DNA of 64,000 nt from Plantago ovata. Taxonomy: Eukaryota; Streptophyta; Magnoliopsida; Lamiales; Plantaginaceae. Positions 38,660-50,580 of this stretch are shown one piece after another; positions within the stretch are counted from its first letter, which is position 1, and the number at the start of each line of letters is the position of its first letter. The notes beneath the pieces were generated by a model, which saw only the letters and a program-made list of their open reading frames with translations, ran no database searches and was not told the origin of the DNA. The stretch covers positions 29,609,313-29,673,312 of the forward strand of contig CM051457.1 in the NCBI GenBank assembly GCA_028274465.1, in the 5' to 3' direction. A program made the position numbers and the translations under genes.

Positions 38660-39305
38660 GGCAAACTGTCACAACTTGATGATGTGTGTGCCACAATCAG
38701 TCCAAGATTATTGGAGTTCAAAACCTGCATTTGGATATTATTAGCATTATAAAATTCACTAACTACTGTACTTACTTTTAAAGATATTATCTTTTATTCA
38801 TTTTCAACATATGATATGATAATGAAAGAACTTTGGAGAATTGTGGGTGACATGATATGAAACATATTAGTATTATATGATAATAATAGTAGCAAAAGAA
38901 AGAAGAAAAGACATTTGAAATTCTGGGAGCAGGAGATGATGAATTGGGAATATGATCCTTTGCAAGTATAGTGGTGCACCAAGAATCTATTTCTTTCTTC
39001 TTTAGGTGAATGTTGTAAGACTGCCATTGGATAGTTTTGACGTCAGTGCTTGACCACATATTTCACCAATCACCTTTATTTTCATGTTAAATTTCTCGGT
39101 TTTATTTACAAAGTTAATCTTTGATCAAATGTATACATGTTTGACCCGTATATTACATTTAAATTTATAAACTTATGACCTTTAATTATACTCATTTTCA
39201 TTTTTAATAATTGTTGTTTTAAGCTTTTACTACTATTTGAAAAATATTTGACGTTTTGTATTTGTCAAGAAAGAATTTATTCATGATTAACGCATTGTTT
39301 AATTC
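38660..39305. other. Upstream region of the MIR157 unit
   Basis: Non-coding, AT-rich sequence that would hold the promoter of the minus-strand MIR157 unit. I recognised no specific binding sites beyond the TATA box. Confidence 0.35.
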
Positions 39306-39309
39306 CATA

Positions 39310-39598
39310 CTCCCACCATTTTTTTAGGATGTTTTAGTCAAATGCACACATATTAATGAAATGATTGATTTACCTTATTTTACTCATTCAACAATTATTG
39401 TTATGTAAAATATCAACACTACCTAATTCAACCTATTTTATTGGTTATTAAGGAGGAGATTTGTGCACTTTAATAAAATGTTTGTAAAAAATGAGAAAAC
39501 TAAATTGAAATTATAATATAATAATAGGAATAAACCTAAAACATTTTATATTTATGGAAGAGCCAAAAAACCTAAAACATCTTAATAAACAATGGAGT
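39310..39598. mobile_element. Stowaway-type MITE
   Basis: The left end CTCCCACCATTTTTTTAGGA plus TGTTTTAG, and the right end CTAAAACATCTTAATAAACA plus ATGGAG, are inverted copies. A TA precedes the left end. It lies about 650 bp upstream of the MIR157 TATA box. The interior is AT-rich and non-coding. Confidence 0.75.
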
Positions 39599-41145
39599 GA
39601 ATATCATTTAGAGGTATCATATAATTGGTTGACATGTTATAATTACTTGTAATTTTTAAAAAATCAATGAATTGAATAAGGTGTATTAAAATGTGTGAAA
39701 AATCTAAAATCCACGATTAGAAAATATAGGAGGGAGTACATTTTTAAAATAATTTCATCCATATAATTTAGAAATAATGTGCGGTCAAATATAAATATCA
39801 TTGACCAGATAGAAATTTCGTAAAAAAAAGGAGTAAGTATTAATGGTACAAATATGCTCATTCTATTTGAGATGGATCGATCCTATACCACACTAAAATT
39901 ATTGTATCATCTTTTATAAACCAATGTTATATGTATACCTATCGGTTTAATATAGCAGTAAAAGCAAGACGTGTAATTGGATCGACTCAGCAAGTACCCA
40001 TTGAAATAGGATCCACAAAAGTAAAAGCACTTGCCATTTGTTGGTTATTGGCGAGATCCCTAAAACGTATCAATTATGTATATTTATTTTGTTGACTTTT
40101 TTTGTTTTGTTTAACTTTCGATTATTTATAAATTATCAAGAAAAAAAATCAATTTAAAAAACAATGTTGCGAAAACATAGTTTCTATTTATTTATTATTT
40201 TTTCGGTGTGATTTGAGATTTATTGAGAGTCAAATAGGATGAAAAAAATTAATAAAATAAACGTAAATAATCACTTGACAGTAAAAATGTTTGTCCTATA
40301 CAATTTATATGTGAAAGTACCGGACTGTGAGTTGCGTACTAGCAGCCTAGCAGGGAATCCTGGACACCCACAAGTATTACATGTGGTTATATGCTAATAT
40401 GCATGACAAAGTGAAGTCCCGATCAACTTTAATGCTGCGGCTGGTCTGTGCAAGTTGCAGGTGGTGGTGCCGTAACGCCGGTGGATACGGTCGATCGAGT
40501 CCAGATTTTTTAGTAAATTTTCAAGGTATGATACAAGTACAACAAGACAAAGATCGATGGCTAGCTCCATATAGCAATTTAGCAAAGCACATGCCAAGAC
40601 ATGCACGCCTAACAGACAAACCAAGTCAGTAGTATACTGCAGGTTTATTTTTCAACCAATCAGAACAAGACCACTATCATGAGTCCTATCTTTCTTTATA
40701 TCTATCTCATCTTAAATCAATGTATAGACAGACCATTGTATAGTTCCAATATACCTAGCTCACCTTCCAAGAACGCCACACTTTGATTGACAACATGCAT
40801 TCCAATAGCTGAATATATACCACTTCCAGTTACATGGGTTTTAATCAAATTATACAATAATATGTATAATTAAAATTATACGGAAGGCGATTTAGCGGGG
40901 TATTTTTTAGGCTAGAGAAAAAACGTCCTACATTATAATTAAGATATTAAAATATAATTTTTATATATAATTTTTATATGGTTTTTAAGCGAATGGTGCC
41001 CAAGTTAATCTAGCCTTCCAAGTTTCAACTGAACAAGGAGCCAAGTTTTTGCAACTGATTGGATCGAGAAATTGAACCAAATTCGCACCCTACCGTTATT
41101 TTTTCTTTTCTGAAAATAAAATTAAAATAAGTACAGACCGAACTA
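39599..41145. other. Intergenic with a degenerate MITE
   Basis: No gene recognised. About 40080-40262 has TTTTGTTGACTTTTTTTG at the left and an inverted AAAAAAATTAATAAAATAAA end at the right, probably a decayed relative of the MITE at 33790-34012. A partial Stowaway end, GGAGGGAGTA, is at about 39730. Confidence 0.4.
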
Positions 41146-41934
41146 CAGTAAAATCTCTATAAATTAGTATTATTATGATCGAACTTTTTATTAATTTAGC
41201 AAAATATTATATACGAATTAAGTAATTGATAAATTAATAACTTATTAATTATTTTGAAGGGGTTGTAACACATATTCATAAATGGCCTATAAATTTTCAA
41301 GTGCAATAAACTAGTTACATTCAAAGTTCAAACAATAATTTAGAGTTACAAAAATCCAACGATGTGATGTCGAAATAATATATAAGAGTGCAAAAAAAAA
41401 TCATCATAACATTTTAGAAGGTGTTGAGATGGATATTTCTTCTCCAAAAATAAAATTACAAAAAAAGATTGATATGAATCACTTGCTACATTTTTCCCTT
41501 GTGAAATGAAATGTTACAAAGTTTAAATTATAGGAAAAATAGTGGCAGATATCATTTAATAACTTCTAGTAAGGATAAAAGTGAAAATAGTTTATTAGCT
41601 TTGGAATCGATTACTCTAGAAGAAACATCGCAATTGGCAACAACTATATTCATAACTTTTTGTTGCATTATGAGAAAACAATGTTACAATTCTTAATTGC
41701 AATGGACAGAGAGTTAAATAAACTTAATATAGATCAAATAACAAGTGGCCATAGATACATATATTTTGACTAAATTTTTTTAGAAATTTGAAGTGGATCA
41801 CACAAATATAATACTAGAAATCTAACTCTCTCAAAAGTTTAAACCTCTTTGGGGAAGCCAATCAAGTGAAAAATTAATATGGGGTGGAGTTTGTCTCCGA
41901 TGATTTTTTGAACCCAGGTGGGCGTGAGCCAGAA

Positions 41935-42026
41935 GGCTCTGATACCATGATAGAATACTAAATTTTCCAAAAATTTAAAACTGTTAGGGAGGAATAGAAT
42001 CTAGTCATTTATATTAGGTGTGTTAT
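41935..42026 (-). mobile_element. LTR-retrotransposon remnant: primer-binding site and LTR edge
   Basis: GGCTCTGATACCA at 41935-41947 is the reverse complement of TGGTATCAGAGCC, the usual initiator-Met tRNA primer-binding site. Sequence starting TGATAGAATACT at 41948 fits the edge of a minus-strand LTR. The LTR is interrupted at 42027 by a hAT element and seems to resume after 42998. No coding part was found. Confidence 0.55.
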
Positions 42027-42990
42027 CAGGGGCGGAGCCAAGATTTGAAAGTGGGAGTGGCGAACACGAGTACTATATGTAATTTGGTTAGGTCCGAGTC
42101 GGGTCGGGTCAAAATTTCGACACTAAATTCACCATAAATATTGAATATGAATATCGAAGTAAAATGAAGGGAAAGAAAGAATAATATCATGATAACACAC
42201 AAATAAAAAATGAATATGATTCAAATTTAAAAATTACCTCATAAAATAAGACCTATTTCTATGATAATCGTACTCTACTTCATCTTCTCGTAATTGAATC
42301 AATGGAAAAACCCTCTAACAATTTCATTTTCAATCTTGTTTGATGTGGTAAATAAGAAATCAAAACTCATCATCACCGTCTCCAGTCAACAATTTATACA
42401 ATGTGTTTTTCTTATCTTTCTTGAAAAAAGAACACATCAATAAATCAATAGTTAATATGGATATAACAATTTATATAATTTGTTTTGCCATGGCAGCAGT
42501 AGTAGTGTAGTACTACAACTAATCAACTATTCATCTAACATGAATCAAAGTTCGAGGCAATCATGAATCATCATAAACGAAATAACAAAGAGTTCAATTA
42601 CCTAATTTGCTTCCGGATGGGCAATTCCTCATATTTTTTACCGTGATTCATTATTTAGGAGGAGGTTCGAAAGGGGTTGAATTCGGTTGGAAAGAATTTG
42701 AAGTATAAAATGGACTGCAAATAAAAGAATTGACTTTTAACCCTCTAAAATTAGTTAATTAGTAAACTAGCCTCTTTTATATGTATGTCAAATATATTTA
42801 TTGTTAAGTATATCAAATTTTAAATTATCTCAACATTTTAATTATAAAGCCGACTAACTAAATATACTAATGAAGAAATTCAGGGGTGGCGAAACCTAAA
42901 TTTCTTAAAATTTCGCATATAGTAATAGAAAAAATAAAAAATTTGGGGGGTGGCGGCTGCCGCCCTCTGCCACCCCTGTCTCCGCCCCTG
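42027..42990. mobile_element. Non-autonomous hAT element with perfect 8-bp target duplication
   Basis: The ends CAGGGGCGGAGCCA and GTCTCCGCCCCTG are inverted. TGTGTTAT occurs directly on both sides (42019-42026 and 42991-42998), the 8-bp duplication typical of hAT. The 964-bp interior has no transposase frame. It sits inside the LTR remnant, which sits inside the pogo-like termini. Confidence 0.92.
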
Positions 42991-43219
42991 TGTGTTATAT
43001 TAGTTCCCCAATAAAATATAGTATAAATAATGTTTTACTAATTATTAATTTATAATTTCATTGGTACCACTACATATACATTAGGATTTAATAATTATTA
43101 TCTTATTATTTTATTGATTGTGGTTCAAAATTTGTATTAATTTTTAATTGGAACCATTTTATCAGGGATATTAATTTTAGGATATTAATTTATCGATTAT
43201 TAATATGGAGATTTTACTG

Positions 43220-43860
43220 TCTAGCTATTAGGGCAATTTCTTAACTCTTTACGTAGTTGAAAACTTATGATGAGGTAATTATTGCAGGCCGCCCATGCAG
43301 AAGTTTTGATCGTGATCTGCTACTACTACTCTATTTGCTCTTGGCTCTTTGGAATGTTTAATTGTAGTACTACGTACAACCTAGAAAATTTAAAAGGACA
43401 AAAGAGTACTAGAAATTAAAGATACTTGCTCCGATCCATCACAACTAATTACAAAATGTTCACTATGTATGTGTCGGCCGTCGGGTTTTAACAACGCAGT
43501 AAAAAAGGGAAACCAACAGACAGTTTATACAGCTAGCTAGTGTAATCATTAAAAAAGAAAAAGAAAAAAAAGAAAGAAAGAAAGAACTGTAATATTAGAT
43601 GAGAAGTTGAGATCGGACAAAGATAAGTGTATATATCTACTCGGAATAACAAATGATTAAAGCTCGATCTGTTCTCTTCGTCTGAAAAAATTTGAACTGA
43701 ATTGAATTGATCTGAACTGAATGAATCTGAACTGAACTGAATTTATTTGTAGTACAAAATACTATTAAACAAATCTGAACTGATCTGAACTGAACTGAAT
43801 TTAAAATAATCAATTTTCATATGAAAAGAACAGAGCCTAACTCACTATTATTCCTAAGAC
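43220..43860. other. Intergenic with short repeats
   Basis: No gene. About 43690-43800 has several GAACTGAACTGAAT-type short repeats, and 43548-43585 is an A/G-rich AAAGAAAG tract. Confidence 0.4.
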
Positions 43861-45397
43861 ACCGGAGGCGAAGACAATGCGTGAACTACGCCCTATCTTT
43901 TGTTGTACAACAGTGTACAAGATCATCTAAAAGATCCTCACCAACCGCTTGGGGAAAGTTATTAATGTGGCTATGAATGATAGCCAATCAGCCTTTCTCT
44001 CGGAGAAAACTATCCAAGGTAACAACTTGATGGCACAAGAGTTAGTCAAAGGCTATAATAGAAAGGGGATTTCACAGAGTTGTATGATTTAAATGGATAT
44101 GCAAAAAGCATATGACACAATGGAATTGTCTGCATTGGAAGGTATTATGCGAGAGTTGGGCTTCTGTATGCCTAGCTTTCATGCATTCACTAGATCATGC
44201 TATGTGTCAGTTCAGTTTCTTATCGTTATGAAATCAACGGAGTTCCTTCAAGACTTCTGAAAGCTAAGCGTGGTCTGAGACAAGATGACCCCACGTCACC
44301 CTTGTTTTTTGCGTTAGTTATGGAGTATTTGCACCGGTGTTTACAACAACTTGTACAGATTCCCGACTTCAATTTCCATTCAAAATGTGAGAAATTGAAA
44401 ATTACAAATCTCTGCTTTGCGGATGACTTGTGGAGTGGGAAACATAGCCATTCGAGGAAATCATATCACTAATGGCATGGGATCAAGTTCGTAATCCTCA
44501 TAGTTGTGGTGGACTTTATATTCGGTCATCGAATGAGGGGAATCAAGCTATGATGGCCAAACTACTATGGAATATCCAAAACAAAACGGATAAACTATGG
44601 ATACGATGGGTACAAATATACTATCATATTCGCCTCCTTCCACGTGCTCTTGGATCCTTAAAAGTGTTTACAAATGTAGAGATAAAATGTATGGATTACA
44701 GGAATGGATGGACTGCATGAACAGAGGCCGTTTTGAAGCCAAAATGATTTATAAAGGGTTGCGTGGCCCTAAGGAAAAAGCTGCCTAGAAAGACTTGATT
44801 TTGCTGAATATGGCTCGCCCAAGAGCTGTTTTTGTGTTATGGCCTTGCTTGCCTAAAAAGCTAGCAACGAAGGATCGTTTACAAACATTCAGCATAGCAA
44901 CTGACCGGAGATGTTGCTTCTGCGGCCCGAAAGAAACAGTCGAACATCTGTTCTTCAGTTGCACATGAACTGATGCGGTCCTGAACTGTGTCTTGCAGTG
45001 GGCTCAAACAACTATCACCTGGACAGATTGGGAAAGTATGGTGACTGAACTGAACCGAAGATCGTAAAGGAAAAGGTTGGAAAGCAAAGATTTTGAAAGG
45101 ACTGACCGCAGAATATGTTTATGGAATTCGACAAGCACGGAACAAGCATATCTTCCAGCAGGTACCAATTGATACGGCCCAAATCAGTGCACAAGTCATT
45201 CAAAAGATTGTTCAGCGCAATAATCTGTTTCCTCAACTGAAAGACCCATTTATGTGCTAATTTTAACACTAGGTTGTTTGGCTTTATTTCTTTGGTTTTG
45301 TGGTTGGCTTGGACAACGTTTTGTTGGCATTATTGTATTGAAACGTTTTTGGAGTCTTAAGGAGAAGATGTCATACGGTTCCAAAAAAAAAAAAAGG
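43861..45397 (+). pseudogene. Truncated L1-type LINE (RT and zf-RVT regions)
   Basis: Plus-strand RT blocks in several frames: LGKVINVAMNDSQSAFLSEK (about 43955-44010), MDMQKAYDTMELSALEGIMR (about 44095-44150), GLRQDDPTSPLFFALVMEYL (about 44270-44330) and NLCFADD (about 44406). The usual LRQGDP reads LRQDDP. After FADD the RT is cut and followed by the later region, including the zinc-binding RRCCFCGPKETVEHLFFSC (about 44910-44970). A 3' A-tract lies at 45383-45395. The element is dead through stops and an internal deletion. Confidence 0.88.
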
Positions 45398-45639
45398 TGG
45401 TTAACAAATTTTAGCCCTTCTCGAACTACGCTCTCACTCGTAAGAATTTAAACCATGAACTCTTTAATTCCAAAAGGACGGAACGTGTTTTGCATACTCA
45501 AAATACAGAGTTTTATGTAAAATTATTTATACTTAATTTAAAATTAGACATTGATTGTCTTATACCGTAAATTTCTCATTCCCACTGCCCACATTATGTC
45601 CTATATATACAAAACATCTAATTTTAGTACGTATTTCGG

Positions 45640-45950
45640 TATAATCACAACAAGAATTGCAGGAATTAGGCACAGAAAATAGCGACAACGCTACTTAACG
45701 ACGGATAAAGTTGAACTTTGTTTCAAGCTCAGTTCATCTATGTGATGTTAGAATCCGGCTCCATTTAGTAACGGATAGTTATTTATCCGACAGCTAAATA
45801 TAAGTCTTTGGTTAGTTGACTGTAATTTAAAAATAAATAAATAAATGACGTATAGGACTATCTGTCGATTTGGTTGACTTAAAAAAATAAAATATTAGCG
45901 ATGGATAGGGTTTATCCGTCGCTAATCTTTTATACAGACGGGATCAGAGC
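45640..45950. mobile_element. Possible CACTA-type transposon end
   Basis: CACAACAAGAATTGCAGG is followed by AGCGACAACGCTA, ACGACGGATAAA and, at 45895-45935, GCGATGGATAGGGTTTATCC and CGTCGCTAATC. Such subterminal GCGACGG-type repeats are typical of plant CACTA ends. Only one end is seen and the boundary is uncertain. Confidence 0.35.
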
Positions 45951-46604
45951 TTTTCTTTCCCATTTTGAATTTTACCCCTTCACTGCCACGAACCACCTCT
46001 GCCACCACCACCTCCAATCGCTGTCTAGAAGCTCCTCTTGATTTCATCTTCGTCTACTTCATTGCTAGCTCTCTGCCACCACCACCATGCACCGCCGCCA
46101 ACCACCACTGCCACTATCAACACACATCTCAACTCCGCCTCCAATCCGTATCTAATCAACTTCTCTCCTTTTCATTTCATCTACTTCACTCGATTTCAAA
46201 GATAAGTGGAGTAACATAAATCCTAACTTTTGGGCTTTAGTTTCTTACTTCATTTAGTAGAATTCGATATGCTGAACTGGTAAATTTGATTTCTACACAT
46301 ACATAAATGACTTATCATTTTTGGATGTTGTCTTGTTGCCTTCCTCATGTTAGATAAATTATAATAAAACGCCTATGTGAAAATTGAATTGGTTAATTCT
46401 TTAGTAGTACTAGAGTATAATCATATATTTTGAGATTGTAATGAAGTATCGTAAAGGTTCCATGAAAGATGCATTTTCCGGTAATATTTATCTACTTGGT
46501 TAATTTGATTGTAATGAAGTATTGACTTGGTTAATTTGATTTGTCATAACTTTTTTAATTCTAGTTTGAGATACGACTCATTTTACGATTCCTAGTTCTA
46601 CCAC
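45951..46604. other. Intergenic, proline/threonine-rich frame not supported
   Basis: A CACCAC-rich open frame at 45965-46219 has no recognisable domain and biased composition. The remainder is AT-rich. Confidence 0.3.
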
Positions 46605-46612
46605 TAGTGCTC

Positions 46613-47303
46613 CTGGATGAGCATAATATCGGCCCGCCAGACCCGACCGGGCAAACCGCCCGCCCATCACCCGTACCCGTTGACTTTTTTCACGTTAAAA
46701 TTAGCCGCGGCCGAAAACTTACACCCCCACCGCGAGTTGGGTCGGGTGGTGGGTTGACGGTTGCACCCGCCACCCACCCACCCGACCCAACCCTACTAGT
46801 AGTTCTTTACGTAGTAGACTAGTAGTAAGGTATAAACTACTAATAGTTATGTAGTAATAAATTTATACTTTGATGCTATTCAATTTATAACTTAAAGATT
46901 TTATATGTTTTGCAATATGTATTTGAACTAATTTTGTTCTTGGATCTCTTTGTTTTGTGATTACAAGATGCTCTATTTGTATATATATTATCTTTGGTGA
47001 TTTAATGTAACGTGTACTTCTTGAATTTTTTGGAGATTTATTATAAACGTATTTTCACCACGGATATGTAAGTTTCATTTTATGCATTGGCTTTTTGAAA
47101 TTGGTTTAATTTTTTTTTGTTTTGTTATTTTAATTATATATTTTTTAAATTGTTTGATGGTTAAATTTTAGTTAACGTACTACCGCCACCCGCCCGCCAA
47201 TTTCTTCACCCAACCCGCCGTGGGTTATCATTAATATCACCCGCCTATTCTGGGTAGGATTAATTTTTGCTTGAAACCCGCCGAAACCCGACCGCGCTCA
47301 CCC
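46613..47303. mobile_element. Non-autonomous hAT element with CCCGACC-rich ends
   Basis: The left end CTGGATGAGCATAATATCGG and the inverted right end (GGGTGAGCGCGGTCGGGT read on the minus strand) are similar to each other and to the GGGTGAGC class of hAT ends. CTAGTGCTCC flanks both sides, covering an 8-bp target duplication (46605-46612 and 47304-47311). The subterminal parts are rich in CCCGCC/CCCGACC and the centre is AT-rich. Confidence 0.8.
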
Positions 47304-47383
47304 TAGTGCTCCATATAGCTTCGTTCGAGGATACAAATATATAAGATGTTTGTTAGTTGTTACATACAAAAGGATAAAATTGA

Positions 47384-48002
47384 TCAAACCTCCTGAACTT
47401 TACTACAATTGAGACATTACCCCCTAACCTATTAAGTTTGAGACTTAACCCCCTCATCTATTTAAAGTGTTACGACATACCACCTATATAATACTTCCCC
47501 TTTAATTTAATATTTTTCATTCAATTTAATATTTTCCCTACAATTTAATATGTCAGTTTGACTCCAATTAATCCTATTCATACCGAAAAATAATTTTTAA
47601 AATTATATTATAAAAATATAAGATTTTACTTCTATAATATAATTTCAAATCTTATTTTTCCAATACAATTTATATTATAAAAGTGAGAAAATAATATTTT
47701 CATTAATTGTACCGGAAAAATAATATTTGAACTTATATTATATTATATTATAAAAGTGAAAATCGTATAGTTTCATATTATAATTTTCAAAATTAGTTTT
47801 TCGGTATGTATTATAATTAATTTGGAATCAAACGGAAATATTTAATTGAAGGGAAAATATTAAATTGAATGAAAAATATTAAATTGATAATAAAATATTA
47901 TATAGGGGGTATGTTGCAACACATTATATAGTTGAGGGGGTTAAGTCTCAAATTTAATAGGTTAGGGGGTAATATCTCACTTGTAGTATAGATTGGGGGA
48001 TC
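47384..48002. mobile_element. Foldback MITE, almost wholly inverted repeat
   Basis: The left arm (GATCAAACCTCCTGAACTTT..., ACCCCCTAACCTATTAA...) is mirrored by the right arm (...TTAATAGGTTAGGGGGTAAT..., ...GATTGGGGGATC). The inverted match continues inward through TAATTTAATATTTTTCATTC and the TTTGACTCCAATTAAT/AATTTGGAATCAAA segment. Arms are about 300 bp, so transcripts would form a long hairpin. No coding content. Confidence 0.85.
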
Positions 48003-48456
48003 GTGGAAATTGAGTTGTTGGGTGTGGGGAGACTAAGAAATTTGGTACTACTAATGAAGGACAGACAAGTTGAAAACTGGAATAGGAGCCGTCGTGGATT
48101 ATATGCATTGGATTTGCATCCACCATATCGGGTAAGATAATAAGATTTACATTATTCATATTGAAGTGGGGCGATAAGAATTGAATACTAATCCCCCACC
48201 ACAAGTGCCTGTGCCTTATCTCTTTGCAATCATACACTCGATCTTTGATTTTTATATCTCTATCTCTTTTATATTATACTCCATTGGACTCAACATTCTT
48301 ACTTGTCTTCTCCCCATAACTCCAATCTTATATTCCCACACCTCCTTTTTATGTCTAGAAGAAGAATATTTCACCATTTATATAATAGAATATCTCTCAT
48401 CAATTTCATCTACAATTTAGAATCGAATTTCGCCAATGTCATGCATGCTATCAATC

Positions 48457-48637
48457 CCACGATTGACAATTCCGTTCATATTAAATTTCTAAAAATTCAG
48501 TAAATAATAAAATTCTTTCCGGTGGCAATGTTCAAATGGGTTAATGTTCACTCTATGGTCCATTCGAACATTGCCACCGAAAAGAATTTTATTACTAAAT
48601 TTGTAGAAATTTAATACGAACGGATTGTCAATTGTGG
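48457..48637. repeat. Near-perfect long inverted repeat (hairpin)
   Basis: The left arm 48457-48540 and right arm 48559-48637 are reverse complements with few mismatches, separated by a loop of about 18-20 nt. Paired landmarks are GATTGACAATTCCGTTC with GAACGGATTGTCAATTGTGG-like sequence, and TTCCGGTGGCAATGTTC with GAACATTGCCACCG. Weaker pairing extends about 25 bp further out on each side. It is not flanked by MITE termini that I recognise. Confidence 0.85.
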
Positions 48638-48639
48638 AA

Positions 48640-49490
48640 TTCAGAATGATCATGTCAAAATATATTCTAAGAACTCAACGACACTCTATGAGATTATATG
48701 GTACGAACTAAAGGATCCGGTTGGCACCTACAATGGACCGATCCAACTCTACATTACCACTAATAAAAGCCGGGACGGATCGTCTACCCTATAAAATAAC
48801 CCAATATATACCCCACTCACCTTATTGGTCCACATGACATTAAGTAATTAGACACTAAGTAAACTATGATTAACTAATTAAGGACAAAATCCCTGTTTAT
48901 CTCCACAATCTCTTTACTAAAATAGTTTTGTATCAATTATTTTGGCCGGAGAAATCTTTTACCAGATTTATTCTCGTCCTTCTCAACTTCATTTCAAAGA
49001 TATATATTAATCATCATTTATCAAATTTAATACTATTTCCTGATGATCTAGTTTTTAGATGGTTAAATGAACTTAAATCTTTTGTTTCATTTTGATACTA
49101 GGTTAGAATTTTAAAAGAGTTTCTGACTGATGCAATTGCAATAAAGAATTAATATTTGCAAAAAAGTTTTGGTCAATATAAATAATGTTGTACATGCCCT
49201 TCTTTCTTTGTATACAAAAATAAATGTGGTGCAAACATATAGATGTTTGATTGATAAAGCTTTGAAATTTGATATATATGATGTTACTTTTTCTCTATTC
49301 TGTGTTACGGTTGGTTAAATACTGTATGTTTCTCATTTACTTGTACAAAATATACATTAAAATAATACTCCACAGTAAAATAATTAAGCATAAAGCATCA
49401 TACTTCATGGTAAAAATATATTTTTAGTAAATAAAAAAGTGGAGAAAATCATGAAAAAATATCTCATTCAAAGTCTATATTTAGTTTTTT
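48640..49490. other. Intergenic, AT-rich
   Basis: No gene or repeat recognised. Confidence 0.3.
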
Positions 49491-49496
49491 TTTAAA

Positions 49497-50175
49497 CGGC
49501 TAAAAATTTCATTAATTAAAATACAATAAGTAATGCTCGAACAAATCCAATACAAGCGAGACCAACACCTAAACCAAAATACCAAAACAAACACCATAAC
49601 CTCACATACACGGTCAGACCTAGCCAATTCATTGTCACACCACTTTCTATTTTAGCCAAAAATTCTGTCACTTGATTGCATTGTCTGAACTGGAAGAGGG
49701 AAGAGCAATGTTCAACCCGTTCCATTAGCTGCTGAGCTTGATTCACATGTCTCTAATGTCGTCAGATTCGAGCTACCTTATTGTTAAGACAATTACTAAG
49801 TTATAAAGAGTTAGTTTGGATTGAGAGAGACTGAATATTCAATGTAAAGACAAATTCAATCTTATCAGCAATGATGCTAATTCAGCTGAATTAATATCAA
49901 CTCTGCTAAGAAAATCAGTGGCAGTCCTAACAAAGCAACCATCTCTCCTTCTAATTACCAACCCAAACCCAACTACCCCTAAATCTTGAACCACAAATGC
50001 ATCACAGTTGAGAAAAAGTTCATATTGTTGATCAGGAGACCATTTACAGTTGATTGTCTTAATACTAACAACCTAGTGAGGATAAACCACACCTGAAGAT
50101 TCTTCCTAGTTTTCATCAGAAGCTTATGCAATTTAATTGGATGTATATGGAGTTCCACGAAATAAAAAATCATTT
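49497..50175 (-). pseudogene. LINE 3' end with C-terminal RNase H-like remnant
   Basis: Minus-strand frames give NCDAFVVQDLGVVGFGLVIR (about 50020-49960), the DG-A...G.GLVIR block of the plant LINE RNase H domain. Then come INSAELASLL and, after frame changes, FQFRQCNQVTEFLAKI (about 49705-49655), matching the HVRR.N.VAH.LAK block. A T-run at 49487-49496 is the minus-strand 3' A-tail. Stops and frameshifts interrupt it. Confidence 0.7.
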
Positions 50176-50187
50176 CTAAAACTCCAG

Positions 50188-50400
50188 TACTCTTTTTTTT
50201 TTTTTTTTTTTAAACAACAAAAATTTTATTACTCAACCAAAAGCAAGTACAATACAGAAAGTGCATAAGAAGGGCACAAAACAGAAACAAACCCAAACCA
50301 TGAACTATTTTAATACCAAGAGAAACATAAAAGCATGCTCGGAACTTTAACCCAGTATAACCACCGGAGGATAGCAATGTTTATTTGTTGAGAAGAATTT
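50188..50400 (-). mobile_element. Second LINE 3'-UTR with poly(A) tail
   Basis: A run of about 22 T at 50190-50211 is followed by AAACAACAAAAATTTTATTACT, which on the minus strand is an AGTAATAAAATTTTTGTTGTTT stretch ending in a poly(A) tail, typical of plant LINE 3' ends. The upstream part is non-coding. Confidence 0.55.
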
Positions 50401-50580
50401 TGGTTTAAAAGACGAAAAAACTGATAAACATTGCTCTCCTTATCCAAAGTCCAAGCTTACGAAAAATAGATAAACCTACAAGACTCAAACACATGACATT
50501 GAAACATTATATACGCTTGAGATTTCTCATTTTTCCCACACAACTTTGACGAGTCGTTTTTTTCACCAATTAAATTTGTA

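Larger units (their letters stand above)
41146..43219. mobile_element. Pogo/Emigrant-like element carrying nested insertions
   Basis: The left terminus CAGTAAAATCTCTATAAATT at 41146 and the right terminus ATATGGAGATTTTACTG ending at 43219 are inverted and resemble the Emigrant/pogo terminus of plants. TA flanks the left end; the right flank is imperfect (TCTA). The interior holds an LTR remnant and a hAT element, so much of the ~2.07 kb is secondary insertion. Confidence 0.6.

Noticed and set aside
45965..46219. Ser/Pro/His-rich 84-residue frame
   Set aside because: Low-complexity CACCAC sequence with no domain and no splice or promoter support.
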